From an uncultured Gammaproteobacteria bacterium (GTDB lineage Bacteria > Pseudomonadota > Gammaproteobacteria > Steroidobacterales > UBA11654), in assembly GCA_937801655.1 (NCBI GenBank), contig CALMWC010000007.1, forward strand, positions 1 through 64,000: 64,000 nucleotides of DNA. Direction: 5' to 3'. Within the stretch, counting starts at the first letter, position 1; each line of letters starts with the position of its first letter. Positions 1 through 10,354 of this stretch are shown piece by piece. Made by a program: the position numbers and the translations under genes. The notes beneath the pieces were generated by a model. It did not search any database. It saw only the letters and a program-made list of their open reading frames with translations, and was not told where the DNA came from.

Positions 1-334
1 CTGTGCAAGCAGAATTGAGATCAAAAGCTGCTGCTTTCTTATTACCAATATTTTTTTGGATTCTAGAAGCAGTACTTGGAATTAAGAACTCAGGTGTGCA
101 AGTTGCCATAATTACGGCATCTATTTCGCTTGGGTCTTTGTTTGCTGAAGCCAATGCATGCTGAGCTGCAATTGTTCCCATATCACTTAAAGAGGTATGA
201 GCTATTCTTCTTTCTTTGACTCCTGTTCTTGAAGTAATCCATTCATCATCAGTATCGAGAATACTTTCAAGATCTTTGTTTGTAAGAACAGATGGAGGCG
301 TACATTTACCCCATCCTGTAATCTCTATGCCCAT
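1..334 (-). CDS. fabH: 3-oxoacyl-ACP synthase III (FabH-like), N-terminal part, truncated by window edge
   Basis: Minus-strand translation from ATG at 334: [111 protein letters not shown]; FabH-type DDEWI.sRTGvkeRR motif and active-site Cys region. Confidence 0.82.
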   Translation of the reverse strand, partial: MGIEITGWGKCTPPSVLTNKDLESILDTDDEWITSRTGVKERRIAHTSLSDMGTIAAQHALASANKDPSEIDAVIMATCTPEFLIPSTASRIQKNIGNKKAAAFDLNSACT

Positions 335-372
335 AATTATCTATACCCCTAATGATCATTAATATACTACAG

Positions 373-1425
373 TCATTTATTCTTTAACCCTAATCGTTCT
401 TGAAGTTTTGGACTGGTCGTAGTGTATTGTAAGTGAACCTTTTTTCCAGGCTCAATGATTGCTTTAGCTGCAAAAGCAGCCAATGCCGATTCATGGAAAC
501 CACTCAGAATTAATTTCTTTTTCCCTGGGTAATTTGCAATGTCGCCAATAGCAAAGATACCTTTTTGATTGGTTTCATAAGTTTCAGTATTCACTTCAAT
601 TGCTTTTTTATTAATATCAAGACCCCATTCAGCTATAGGACCTAATTTAGGAGATAAGCCAAAGAAGACTAACAACTGATTTCCAGTAATCATTTCCTCA
701 TTACCATTAATGGATAAAGTAATATTAGTTAATTCACCATTATTAATTTCATACCCTCTTAATATTGCCTTCTCTATAACTTTTAATTGATTCTTTTTCT
801 CTAATTCTTTAACTTTCTTGATAGACGCGACAGCCCCTCTCCATTCATCTCTTCTATGAATGAGCTTTACGGATCCATTAGGACCTAATAATTGACTGTT
901 TGAAGCGAATTCTATAGCCCAGTCTAGAGCAGAATCACCACCACCCATGATGATAATATCCTTATTTAAAAAATGAGATCTATCACTAACTTTATAGTGC
1001 AACCATTGGCCCTCATATTGTTCAATATCTTTAAGTTTAATTTTCTTTGGTTGAAAGGAGCCTACACCTCCAGCAATAAATATAGTTTTTGTATTGAATG
1101 AATTATTTTGATTAGTAGTAACCAAATAAGTATGGTCTTTCTTCTCAACCGATACTACTTCTTCTCCAAGAATGATATTAGGGTTAAATGGATTGATTTG
1201 TTCCATTAAGTTATTAACCAGTTCTTGGCCAGTGCAGACTGGTATGCCTGGGATATCATAGATGGGTTTATCTGGGTATAGTTCAGAGCATTGACCTCCT
1301 ACATTAGGAAGGCTATCAATCAGCACTGAATCAATGCCTAGAAGCCCTAGTTCAAAGACTTGAAACAGACCACATGGCCCTGCTCCAATGATTAATGAAT
1401 CAATGTTTTTAGTTTGTTCAACCAT
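373..1425 (-). CDS. Ferredoxin/flavodoxin-NADP+ reductase, thioredoxin-reductase-like type 2
   Basis: 350 aa; N-terminal GAGPCGLF FAD motif, GGGDSALDWA NADP motif, C-terminal FAIGDIANYPGKKKLILSGFHE. Confidence 0.85.
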   Translation of the reverse strand: MVEQTKNIDSLIIGAGPCGLFQVFELGLLGIDSVLIDSLPNVGGQCSELYPDKPIYDIPGIPVCTGQELVNNLMEQINPFNPNIILGEEVVSVEKKDHTYLVTTNQNNSFNTKTIFIAGGVGSFQPKKIKLKDIEQYEGQWLHYKVSDRSHFLNKDIIIMGGGDSALDWAIEFASNSQLLGPNGSVKLIHRRDEWRGAVASIKKVKELEKKNQLKVIEKAILRGYEINNGELTNITLSINGNEEMITGNQLLVFFGLSPKLGPIAEWGLDINKKAIEVNTETYETNQKGIFAIGDIANYPGKKKLILSGFHESALAAFAAKAIIEPGKKVHLQYTTTSPKLQERLGLKNK

Positions 1426-2392
1426 TTTTTATTAAACCCTTTGCATCCGAATAAATTGGTACAAGTAAATTACTAATTTGTAGATTCCAATTTAATGCTT
1501 TTCCATTAAGTAAATATTGTCTAATAGTAGCGATTTCATTTAAATATTGAAAACAATGTTCTGTATCAACATCTGATTGTAATAATTTTTCGAAGCTACT
1601 GGGCATGGATTTTTTAATGTTTAGAAGGTTTCCATCAATTAAATTTGATATCCACTTGTAAAGAATACTTAAATTAACATCAAGTTCTTCTGATTTCCAT
1701 GAATTAGCCACTTGAGAGGGTTTAGTATTTCTTAGAGCCAATGAATTAATATCTTCACTGATTGCTTTAATTTTAGAGTTAAAATAATCATGACCTAATT
1801 CTTGAAGAAGAATTGGACGACACCCAAATATATTTAAGGCATCGTCCCATGACTCTTCTCCATAACCAGAGAGCCAGTTGGTGGATTCTTTCAGTGAGGG
1901 ATTTTTAATTTTTTGTATTTGTGTTCTGCTAATGATGGTTTGAGGCAATTTTTTTATTGATTCAGAAATGAGAATAATTAGCGTATCTTCAGGTGGCTCT
2001 TCAAGAATTTTCAATAAACTATTCATTGCTGGGTATGTCATTGATTCTGCTGGATGGATAATTACAACCTTGCCAATACCTTGATGACTTGTCAGTTGAA
2101 GAAATGATTTTGTCGATCTAATTTTTTCAATCGAGATGTTCAGCTTGCCCTCCTCAGGAATAATGAACTTAAAATCTGGATGAAATGATTCTTCTTCTAT
2201 AGAGTTAGTCGTTCCATTATTCAGGAAATCAGAAATATTTAAATAATCTTGAGCAAGATTTTTTGCAAGAATATTTCTACCTATCCCTTTTTCGCCATTG
2301 ATCAGTATGGCATGTGAATTATTATGTTTCTTGATGGACTCCGATAATTCATTATAACAAGTCATTAACCATGGCATTTGCTCAATATTCAT
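1418..2392 (-). CDS. holB: DNA polymerase III subunit delta'
   Basis: 324 aa; INGEKGIGRNILAKNLAQ, SLLKILEEPPEDTLIILIS motif; directly downstream of tmk as in many gammaproteobacteria. Confidence 0.85.
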   Translation of the reverse strand: MNIEQMPWLMTCYNELSESIKKHNNSHAILINGEKGIGRNILAKNLAQDYLNISDFLNNGTTNSIEEESFHPDFKFIIPEEGKLNISIEKIRSTKSFLQLTSHQGIGKVVIIHPAESMTYPAMNSLLKILEEPPEDTLIILISESIKKLPQTIISRTQIQKIKNPSLKESTNWLSGYGEESWDDALNIFGCRPILLQELGHDYFNSKIKAISEDINSLALRNTKPSQVANSWKSEELDVNLSILYKWISNLIDGNLLNIKKSMPSSFEKLLQSDVDTEHCFQYLNEIATIRQYLLNGKALNWNLQISNLLVPIYSDAKGLIKNG

Positions 2393-3009
2393 AATCGGAT
2401 TAACTCATTAAGCTGTTCTTTTATATCTATTTGCACTTCCTTAATTGGTCTTGAGGCATCAATTACTTTAATTCTTTTTTTGTATTTTTTTGCCATCTCT
2501 AAATAACCAGATCTAATTCTATTGAAAAACTCATCTTTCTCCGATTCAAAACGATCGTCTGGATTTAGTTTTCTTCTAGATTTAATAACATGTAATGGAG
2601 CGTCAAGAAGAAGTGTAAGATTGGGTTCAAAATCTTTCAGTACCATTTGCTTAATAGAATTTACAGCATCAAAACCAAGCTCTCTCCCATAACCCTGGTA
2701 AGCAAAGCTTGCATCAGTAAATCGATCACAAATAACCCAAGTTCCTTGTGAAAGTTTTGGTTTGATAACTTCATTAATATGAGAATCTCGAGCCGCAAAA
2801 AGAAGCATCAACTCTGCTGTAGGAGATATACTTTCTTGATTTTCAAAAAGTAAAATATTTCTTATTTTCTCGCCTACTTTTGTGCCGCCTGGTTCTCTTG
2901 AAATATGCGATTTAATTTTCTTTTTTTGTAAGTATTGAGAAATAAATTTAGCATTAGTAGACTTTCCTACACATTCAATACCTTCGATTGTTATAAATAA
3001 ACCGGACAT
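2389..3009 (-). CDS. tmk: Thymidylate kinase
   Basis: 206 aa; FITIEGIECVGKST P-loop, REPGGTKVGEKIR, DRFTDASFAYQGYGR. Confidence 0.96.
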   Translation of the reverse strand: MSGLFITIEGIECVGKSTNAKFISQYLQKKKIKSHISREPGGTKVGEKIRNILLFENQESISPTAELMLLFAARDSHINEVIKPKLSQGTWVICDRFTDASFAYQGYGRELGFDAVNSIKQMVLKDFEPNLTLLLDAPLHVIKSRRKLNPDDRFESEKDEFFNRIRSGYLEMAKKYKKRIKVIDASRPIKEVQIDIKEQLNELIRL

Positions 3010-3097
3010 ACTTTGTTGCCACTATAAAATTATATTTTAGAATAATATTATGCATGAATAAAACTTGTTCAGAAGAATTATTCATCGAGGAAATGTA

Positions 3098-3126
3098 TAA
3101 AAAAAAGAATCTTTGTTACAAGATTC
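3098..3126 (-). terminator. Intrinsic terminator downstream of fabG-acpP
   Basis: Minus-strand reading GAATCTT-gtaaca-AAGATTC followed by a run of T (plus-strand A-run about 3099-3106); 7-bp perfect stem. Confidence 0.75.
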
Positions 3127-3176
3127 CTTAAAATATTTTTTTATTATCAGTCTTGGTAAATAAGACTTAAGTAATA

Positions 3177-3410
3177 TTAATCTGAATTTTTATTTATATA
3201 GTCTATTGCTGATTGAACTGTAAGGATATTTTCAGCATGTTCATCAGATATTTCTATTTCAAATTCTTCTTCAAGTGCCATAACGAGCTCAACAGTATCT
3301 AGTGAGTCAGCACCTAGATCATCGATGAAACTAGATTCATTTTTAATTTCTTCTGCACCCACACCAAGTTGCTCAGCTACTAAACCTTTTACTCTTTCTT
3401 CAACGCTCAT
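3177..3410 (-). CDS. acpP: Acyl carrier protein
   Basis: 77 aa; [17 protein letters not shown]...[23 protein letters not shown] phosphopantetheine site DSL. Confidence 0.97.
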   Translation of the reverse strand: MSVEERVKGLVAEQLGVGAEEIKNESSFIDDLGADSLDTVELVMALEEEFEIEISDEHAENILTVQSAIDYINKNSD

Positions 3411-3485
3411 TTGACTACCCCTAAGTTAATGATGAATGTATTCTATGATAATTATTTCTTTTCTCAAGTTATTTTATAAAAAAAG

Positions 3486-4250
3486 TTATTCCATATGCAT
3501 ACCACCATTCACATGAAGGGTTTGCCCAGTTATGTAAGAGCCTGCTGAAGATGCAAGGTATAAAGCTGCTTTTGCAATGTCCTCAGGCTTACCAAATCGC
3601 TTCAAAGGTATATTATTCATCATAGTTTTATTCAGTTCATCACTGATATCTTTAGTCATATCCGTTGATATATAGCCTGGTGCAATGACATTAACTGTGA
3701 TACCTCTCGAGCCCACTTCTTTTGCTAATGATTTTGTCAATCCAATCAGTCCTGATTTTGCAGCACTATAATGTGCATTACCAATAGCACCTGTGTTACC
3801 AATTACTGAACCAATATTGATAATTTTTCCATGTCTTTTTTTAAGCATCGAGCTAATAACACCTTTGCTGAGATAAAAAATAGAAGATAAATTAGTTTCC
3901 ATAACTCTATGCCAATCCTCATCTTTAATTCTCATGAATAAGCTTTCAAGACTGATTCCAGCATTGTTAACCAAGATTGAAGGCATTAAATTGTCTTCTT
4001 TTAATTTTTTAAGACTTTGAGAAATTTGTGATGATTCAGAGACATCCAAAACAATTCCATGTCCTTCTATCTCCATGTCTAGAAAACGTTTTGTGATTTT
4101 ATCAGCGCCTTCTTGTGAAGTGGCAGTTCCTATAACTATACTGCCTTGTTGACCAAATAAATCAGCAATGCTCGCACCAATACCTCTGGATGCTCCTGTA
4201 ACCAATGAAATCTCATCTTTTAGATCATTGTTATTGGTTTTTATATTCAT
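3486..4250 (-). CDS. fabG: 3-oxoacyl-ACP reductase
   Basis: 254 aa SDR; TGASRGIG, NNAGIS, YSAAKSGLIGLTKSLAKE, PGYISTDMT; adjacent to acpP. Confidence 0.9.
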   Translation of the reverse strand: MNIKTNNNDLKDEISLVTGASRGIGASIADLFGQQGSIVIGTATSQEGADKITKRFLDMEIEGHGIVLDVSESSQISQSLKKLKEDNLMPSILVNNAGISLESLFMRIKDEDWHRVMETNLSSIFYLSKGVISSMLKKRHGKIINIGSVIGNTGAIGNAHYSAAKSGLIGLTKSLAKEVGSRGITVNVIAPGYISTDMTKDISDELNKTMMNNIPLKRFGKPEDIAKAALYLASSAGSYITGQTLHVNGGMHME

Positions 4251-4273
4251 AATTGAATTATACCTCTAGGTTA

Positions 4274-5545
4274 TTAGATTTGAATTAACTTTCTTTGTTC
4301 TATCTCTTTATCATTGATCTTCAGGAAACTTGCAAAAATCATTGAGAGTATAACTACGATTAGAATGATTAAAAAAGAAAATTGATAACTTCCCGTTTGA
4401 TCAAAAAAGAAACCAGTCATTACTGGACCTAGACCTGCACCGATCGTATCAGTAAGGTTAATTATACCCGTTATTTTACCAAGAGATTTCAAACCAAATA
4501 AATCTGCTGAAAGTAGTTGTTTTAAAGTATAGATACCACCAAAACCAAGACCAAATATACCTAGGCCAAACCAAATAAAATATGAGTTATTATTTGATAC
4601 AGACAATGTCAGTAAGGAAGCCCCAATTATTAACAATACAAAGTAGCAAAGTAAAACTTTTTTTCTTCCATAATCTTCAGCAAAAAATCCACAGCTAATT
4701 TTTCCAATCAAGCTGCCTAGGAAAAGTAATGTGGCACTAATGGATGCTACCTGAGTATTAAATCCTGAATCTTTGAGAAATAAAAATGCATTTGTTGTCA
4801 TTCCCATAATGGCGTAAAAAATACACATAGCCATCAATATAATAAACCAAAGATTTTTATTTTTTATAGCTTCAATGAATGTGAATTCATCTAATTTTTT
4901 TTTATCTGAGTGAATATCATTTAATATTAATTTATTTCTTTGAGGCATCTCATGAAGAAGAAAACCTACAACAACTAACATAAATATTGGAATAATTGAA
5001 TTCCACATAAGTATTGTTCTCCATTCCATAAAATTTAACATCCAAGCATAAACAGGGGTTAGAACTCCAGATCCAATACTTGATCCAGCTGCCATAATTC
5101 CTAATCCCAAAGCTCTATTCTGGGAGAACCATCTTGATATCAATATGACATTTACCAGGGAACCAACAAAAATGAGTGTGGGTCCAAAAATGAGATAAAT
5201 AATATAGATATCACTGAGAGAGTTAATTTTAGAATAAGAATAAGTAGCAAAGCTAAGTCCCACTAAACCAATCATAATAATGGGTTTTACTCCATATTTA
5301 TCAGCAAAAATACCTGTCAGAAAGCCAAAACAAGCTGCAGACCAAATCATTATGGTCTCTCTCAATTTTAATTCACCTCTGGATATAGATTGGCCTTCAG
5401 CATTAGTTAATGTATTTAATATAATGTCATCAAAAACAGTTGGGCCCCCAAAAGTCATACCATTGACCACGATCATAAGTGCTACTGATATTGAAAGGAT
5501 TACCCATCGATAAGAAGGGTCTGATTTAATTTTCCGAAGGAGCAT
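4274..5545 (-). CDS. MFS transporter
   Basis: 423 aa, about 12 hydrophobic helices; GIFADKYGVKP and GFFAEDYGRKK MFS loop motifs; paralogous to the next ORF. Confidence 0.85.
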   Translation of the reverse strand: MLLRKIKSDPSYRWVILSISVALMIVVNGMTFGGPTVFDDIILNTLTNAEGQSISRGELKLRETIMIWSAACFGFLTGIFADKYGVKPIIMIGLVGLSFATYSYSKINSLSDIYIIYLIFGPTLIFVGSLVNVILISRWFSQNRALGLGIMAAGSSIGSGVLTPVYAWMLNFMEWRTILMWNSIIPIFMLVVVGFLLHEMPQRNKLILNDIHSDKKKLDEFTFIEAIKNKNLWFIILMAMCIFYAIMGMTTNAFLFLKDSGFNTQVASISATLLFLGSLIGKISCGFFAEDYGRKKVLLCYFVLLIIGASLLTLSVSNNNSYFIWFGLGIFGLGFGGIYTLKQLLSADLFGLKSLGKITGIINLTDTIGAGLGPVMTGFFFDQTGSYQFSFLIILIVVILSMIFASFLKINDKEIEQRKLIQI

Positions 5546-5552
5546 TATTTTG

Positions 5553-6818
5553 TTATCTATTTGCTTCTATTTGTTTGTCATCAATTTGCAAAAGTGAAGA
5601 GGAAATTAAGGCAATTACAAGCAAACAACTGATAACCGAGAATGGTACGAGATAACCTTGAGTCATATCGTATAGATAACCAGTCATAACAGGGCCTAAT
5701 CCACCTCCTAATGTATCCACTATATTAATAACTCCCATAATCTTTCCAAGAGACACTAAGCCAAATAGATCTGCTGTTAATAACTGAATTAAAGTGTAAA
5801 GACCACCCCATCCTGTTCCATAAAGAGCGAGTCCAGCCCAAACAAATACCGGATCTTTAAAGAAAATTGCAAGTACTATAAGGATGGATCCAATCAACAT
5901 AATCCCTACTCCCATAAGAAGTACAGCTTTTCTACCAATCATTTCTGCTAACTTGCCACTAAAAAACTTACCAATAAAGCCTCCAAAGAAAATTAATGAA
6001 ACTCCAGTAGCAGAAACCTGTGGGGGATATTCTTCATTTCTTAAAAGCAAGAAAACATGATCTGCCATGGCTAAGATAGAATAAAAAGTACAAAAAGCCA
6101 TTAGTGAAAGAAACCAGAAATTTTTATTTTTTAATGCTTGAATGAGTGTAAAACCAGTTAAGGGTTTAACCTCCTCTTTTATTTCATTTTTATTTTGAGT
6201 CTCTATTAATTCTTGTGGACCATCTTTGATGAGTATTATCAATAGAGGTATGAGTGTCAGTGGGACTATACTCAACCATGTCATGACCTCTCTCCAGTCA
6301 CCCATGGATAGTAGATAAGTATTAATTTGAGGAAATGTACCATTACCAACACTGGTTCCTGCTAACAGTATTCCAATCGCTAAACCACGATTATTGCTGA
6401 ACCAACGAGAAATCAAAATGACATTTACTATCATGCCAGAGACGCATAGAACCAAGCCCATGAATGCATGAATGATGTACATATCCATTAATGAGTCCGC
6501 CTTTCCATATTGCCAAAAACAAGCTGACAATATAAGTAGGCCAATAACCATCAGCTTTTTCACACCAAATTTATCGGCAATGATTCCTGAGAAGACTCCA
6601 AAAATACCTGCTGACCATAATGTGATTCCACTTTTAATTTTCAGATCACCCACTAAGATATCTTCACCTGATATTTCTTTAAGTGATTGCATAATTTTCT
6701 CATCAAATACAGGAAGGCCTCCAAGCGTCAGGCCATTAGTAATTGCAATAAGAAGAAAACAGATAGGTAGGATAATCCATCTATATGTATTAGGATCTTT
6801 GGGTAATAAATTAAACAT
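5553..6818 (-). CDS. MFS transporter (tandem paralogue)
   Basis: 421 aa; same layout as the 4274..5545 product (ITNGLTLGGLPVFDEKI vs MVNGMTFGGPTVFDDII; ADLFGLVSLGKIMGVINIVDTLGGGLGPVMTG vs ADLFGLKSLGKITGIINLTDTIGAGLGPVMTG). Confidence 0.86.
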   Translation of the reverse strand: MFNLLPKDPNTYRWIILPICFLLIAITNGLTLGGLPVFDEKIMQSLKEISGEDILVGDLKIKSGITLWSAGIFGVFSGIIADKFGVKKLMVIGLLILSACFWQYGKADSLMDMYIIHAFMGLVLCVSGMIVNVILISRWFSNNRGLAIGILLAGTSVGNGTFPQINTYLLSMGDWREVMTWLSIVPLTLIPLLIILIKDGPQELIETQNKNEIKEEVKPLTGFTLIQALKNKNFWFLSLMAFCTFYSILAMADHVFLLLRNEEYPPQVSATGVSLIFFGGFIGKFFSGKLAEMIGRKAVLLMGVGIMLIGSILIVLAIFFKDPVFVWAGLALYGTGWGGLYTLIQLLTADLFGLVSLGKIMGVINIVDTLGGGLGPVMTGYLYDMTQGYLVPFSVISCLLVIALISSSLLQIDDKQIEANR

Positions 6819-6906
6819 ACGATTAGTTTCCTTTTATATTTAATCAAACATACAGTATTCTATATTCATCAAAATTAACATATTAATTATTCAATAGGAG
6901 TTTTAA

Positions 6907-7794
6907 ATGTTGAAATCAATCGTTATGGTAACGATGTTAGTTACAAATCTAAATATTACAGAGGAAGCTTATAACAATCATTTAAATTACGAAGTTGTTG
7001 ATAGAGGAGTAATTGATGAACAACTCGGAAATATTTGGGATGCAGATGGCATGTTGGATCATCCTTATTTGGTAATGCAGCCTAGTAGCAACCAAGAAGT
7101 TTATTTAAGATTCATTGAGTGTGAAGACACAACGAATTATAAACCCGTTGGCACTCATGGTTGGAACTCTACAGAAATATTGGTAGAAGACCCAGATCAA
7201 CTGGCTCTTGATCTAAAAGATTCTGAGTTTGATATTATAGGTATGCCTTATGATTTATATCCCACTCCAGATGCACCCAGAGCAATGCAGGTTCTTGGTC
7301 CCTCCCAAGAGATGGTTTACTTAACTAGAATTATTCCTGAAGGCAGTGGATTCAATTTAGGCGGTGCTCAATCATATGTTGATCGAGTTTTTATTATGGT
7401 AGTAGGTGGACCATCCATGGAAGACCTACAATCTTTTTACAGGGATAAACTAAACATGCCGGTCACAGAAGCCTCCGATTGGTCTATTGGAGTTATCTCT
7501 TCATTGAATGATTTACCAGAAGACACTGTTTATCCTTTGGCATTAGCAACTTTTGAGAAAGATTTTGCTATTGAACTGGATGAGTACCCACCTGCAATGG
7601 TTTCTAGGGAGCTTGCAATAGGCCATCTCCCCCCTTCCACTGCTGCAGTTTCTTTTTTAGTTGAATCTCTTGATGATGCAAAAGTGGAATGGAGAGAGGA
7701 ACCAAATTTTGTTCAAGCTTTTCCATACAATGGTCGACGTGTAGGTGTCACTATTGGTCCTGCTGGAGAGTGGATAGAATTAATTGAAAACTAA
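6907..7794 (+). CDS. VOC/glyoxalase-fold protein, two-domain
   Basis: 295 aa; repeated VOC-like halves; APRAMQVLGPSQEMVYLTRI; paralogue at 32636..33505. Confidence 0.65.
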   Translation: MLKSIVMVTMLVTNLNITEEAYNNHLNYEVVDRGVIDEQLGNIWDADGMLDHPYLVMQPSSNQEVYLRFIECEDTTNYKPVGTHGWNSTEILVEDPDQLALDLKDSEFDIIGMPYDLYPTPDAPRAMQVLGPSQEMVYLTRIIPEGSGFNLGGAQSYVDRVFIMVVGGPSMEDLQSFYRDKLNMPVTEASDWSIGVISSLNDLPEDTVYPLALATFEKDFAIELDEYPPAMVSRELAIGHLPPSTAAVSFLVESLDDAKVEWREEPNFVQAFPYNGRRVGVTIGPAGEWIELIEN

Positions 7795-7815
7795 AATCTA
7801 AACTGACTTAAATAA

Positions 7816-8829
7816 ATGCGAATTGGTGTAATACTTGACTCCAGATTGAGTACATCTGATATGAATGAATTGGGCCTTTTAGCAGAAAAATATGGGATTC
7901 ATTCAGTTTGGTCAGCCAGTTATATAGATTCTAGAGAGCCATTTATAAATCTTTCACAGTTGGCTAGCCAATCCAATAAAATAAACTTAGGCCCAATTGC
8001 TTTAAATCCCTTTGATACACACCCAATTCGAATTGCAACAGGCTTACTGACTCTCAATGAGCTTGCTAAAGGAAGAGCCAATATCGTTATTGGTGGTGGA
8101 GGAGAATCCTTGCAGTCACTAAACTTAAAACCTGTTAGAAGAGTAAAAACTGTTGAAGAATGTATAGAGATATTGAAATCCATCTCTCCAGGTAATCCCT
8201 TGGAATTCAATGGAGAAATATTTCAAGTTAAAAACTATAATCCTTTTTGGTCGACTCAAAGACCTCCCAAAGTTTATGTTGCTGCTAATAAACCTCAAAT
8301 GCTCAAGATGGCATCCAAAGCTTCTGATGGGATTATGATGAGTGATTTGCCAGCTGTTTTGATTAAAGATATTGTTGAAAAAGTTTCTACTCATTTAGAG
8401 AGTTATGGTCGAGGTGAGGATGATTTTCAATTTAATAATTTCATGGCATGGTCGCTTTATGATGATAAGAATAAAGCCATGAATGAAGCAATTCAATGGC
8501 TTGGTTATCGTGGTTTGTTTAGACGGTGGGTTATTACTACCTTTTTGTCAGATGAGGAATATGATCTTATAGAGGCTCATAAAAAAGAGATATACCAAAT
8601 GCCCATATTAAATACTTCATCTGTAGACGGCATTCCTGATAACCTATTGGAGAAATTGGTAGATCATTTGACTCTAACGGGGCATGTAAGCGAAGTGGAT
8701 CAAAAAATAGAACATTTGCTTGAACTCAAGGAAGCAGGTTTAACTGATGTCGCACTTGAACTGAGAGACGATCCAGCAGCTTCAATTAAGCTTCTAGGTG
8801 AAAAAGTTCTACCTGCACTCAATCCATAA
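7816..8829 (+). CDS. LLM-class (luciferase-like) F420/flavin-dependent oxidoreductase
   Basis: 337 aa; LGLLAEKYGIHSVWSASY, LGPIALNPFDTHPIRIATGLLTLNELAKGRANIVIGGG, VYVAANKPQMLKMASKASDGIM. Confidence 0.82.
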   Translation: MRIGVILDSRLSTSDMNELGLLAEKYGIHSVWSASYIDSREPFINLSQLASQSNKINLGPIALNPFDTHPIRIATGLLTLNELAKGRANIVIGGGGESLQSLNLKPVRRVKTVEECIEILKSISPGNPLEFNGEIFQVKNYNPFWSTQRPPKVYVAANKPQMLKMASKASDGIMMSDLPAVLIKDIVEKVSTHLESYGRGEDDFQFNNFMAWSLYDDKNKAMNEAIQWLGYRGLFRRWVITTFLSDEEYDLIEAHKKEIYQMPILNTSSVDGIPDNLLEKLVDHLTLTGHVSEVDQKIEHLLELKEAGLTDVALELRDDPAASIKLLGEKVLPALNP

Positions 8830-8875
8830 ACGACTTTTGATTACTTATAACTAACTCAAAGTATTACTGTAATTA

Positions 8876-10219
8876 TTATCTTGTTAAAGTTTTTCTAGCT
8901 ATCCAATAAATAATCATCGACGTAAGAAGACCGGTTATGGCTGGCATAATAAAGGCTGGTGAATAGTACGTACTCACAGCACCTGCTATATAAGCAATAA
9001 AAGCCGAAGGGTTCCAACTGGCTATTCCTTCAAAACTTCCAGAATGGAATTTCTCTTTATTGATAACATAGTATTCAACAATAACTGGACCAATTAATGG
9101 AGGCACAAGACTTGCCAGAAGAGTAAGGAATCCAAAGAAATACTGATACAGTCCCAATCCTAGGATGGTCCCAAGAATCCCACAAATTACAGTCATCACA
9201 TTTTTAGATTTTTTAAGTATGCTTGATGTTTGAATCACAGGAAGATAAAGGTTGGCATCTCCAGTTGTCCAAAGAGCAAGACTCATGCCTATAATTCCAA
9301 TCCACCCAATAATCATTCCTTGTTGCATCAATATATTTAAATCTATACCTAGGAATGTTGAGAAGAGAGAATCACTTGATACAACACCTGTTAGTGCGCC
9401 TAGTATTTGAAGAAACCATTGTGCAATAATTAAAACAATGAATGGTATAGCTACCGCTACCCAACCTTTTTTTGCAAACCTAGTATATTCAGGCATCACA
9501 ACAGCTCCTACGATCCATGAGCCAATAACTATATTGATTGCTTCAACAGTAGTCATTTGGCTTTCGGCAACAAGTGCTGAAGAAAGAGACAGGAATCCAG
9601 AAAATCCTCCAGCTTGAATAATGTTTAAGTAGATAGCATATAGTCCTACCAGAACGAGAACGCCGACGGAGGGTATGCTGATTCTTTCAAGGCCTTTAAC
9701 GCCAAAATAAGTTGTTACGGTGTAAAGTATTCCAGCAAGGATAGCAGTAATTATAAACGTTGAAGATGAGAAAACATCAACGGCTTCGATTCCTGGGTTG
9801 AGAGCCAATGTCCATGTGATGCCAAAAGCACCAACAACAATGCCCTGCCAACCTATCGTTAGAATAGATATAAAGAGGACTGGTATATAGGCACCAACAT
9901 TCCCATAGACATAACGATACAGTAGACCACTGTTGCAGGCTGTTTTATAGCCAATATAACCGACTATTGCACCGACAATAAAGTTAGCCAAGTTTCCAAG
10001 AAAAGTGGTAAGGATAATATCAGGCCAAAATGGAATACCATCGCCCAACTGGCTGCCAGTAAATAAACCGGTAACTAAAAATCCCCAACCAAAAGCTAAG
10101 GCAAGTAAAGGCCCAGTGTTTCTTCTTTGGTTGTCAGTTAATGCTGTTAAGGGATTATCCGCACTATTTTTTTCAGCCTCTGGATCCCATTTCCACCAAT
10201 TTTTAAGTTTTTCAATCAT
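8876..10219 (-). CDS. NCS1-family permease (cytosine/purine permease, CodB-like)
   Basis: 447 aa multi-TM; NPLTALTDNQRRNTGPLLALAFGWGFLVTGLFTG N-terminus and overall CodB-like pattern. Confidence 0.78.
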   Translation of the reverse strand: MIEKLKNWWKWDPEAEKNSADNPLTALTDNQRRNTGPLLALAFGWGFLVTGLFTGSQLGDGIPFWPDIILTTFLGNLANFIVGAIVGYIGYKTACNSGLLYRYVYGNVGAYIPVLFISILTIGWQGIVVGAFGITWTLALNPGIEAVDVFSSSTFIITAILAGILYTVTTYFGVKGLERISIPSVGVLVLVGLYAIYLNIIQAGGFSGFLSLSSALVAESQMTTVEAINIVIGSWIVGAVVMPEYTRFAKKGWVAVAIPFIVLIIAQWFLQILGALTGVVSSDSLFSTFLGIDLNILMQQGMIIGWIGIIGMSLALWTTGDANLYLPVIQTSSILKKSKNVMTVICGILGTILGLGLYQYFFGFLTLLASLVPPLIGPVIVEYYVINKEKFHSGSFEGIASWNPSAFIAYIAGAVSTYYSPAFIMPAITGLLTSMIIYWIARKTLTR

Positions 10220-10303
10220 TATTGTTACCTGTTATTAATATTTTGAACACTGTTTATCCTATCAAAAAGCTTTTCAACATCAAGGCTTGATAAGCTTCAT
10301 AAC

Positions 10304-10335
10304 AAAAAAACCCCAGTTCAAGAACTGGGGTTTTT
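10304..10335 (-). terminator. Intrinsic terminator (A/T tracts on both sides) downstream of TonB receptor
   Basis: AAAAAAACCCCAGTTCAAGAACTGGGGTTTTT: GC-rich perfect inverted repeat with A-tract and T-tract. Confidence 0.85.
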
Positions 10336-10354
10336 AAAAGGAATAATCTAATGA

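Noticed and set aside
6472-6843. 123-aa plus-strand ORF
   Set aside because: Antisense to the 5' part of the MFS gene 5553..6818; shadow ORF.
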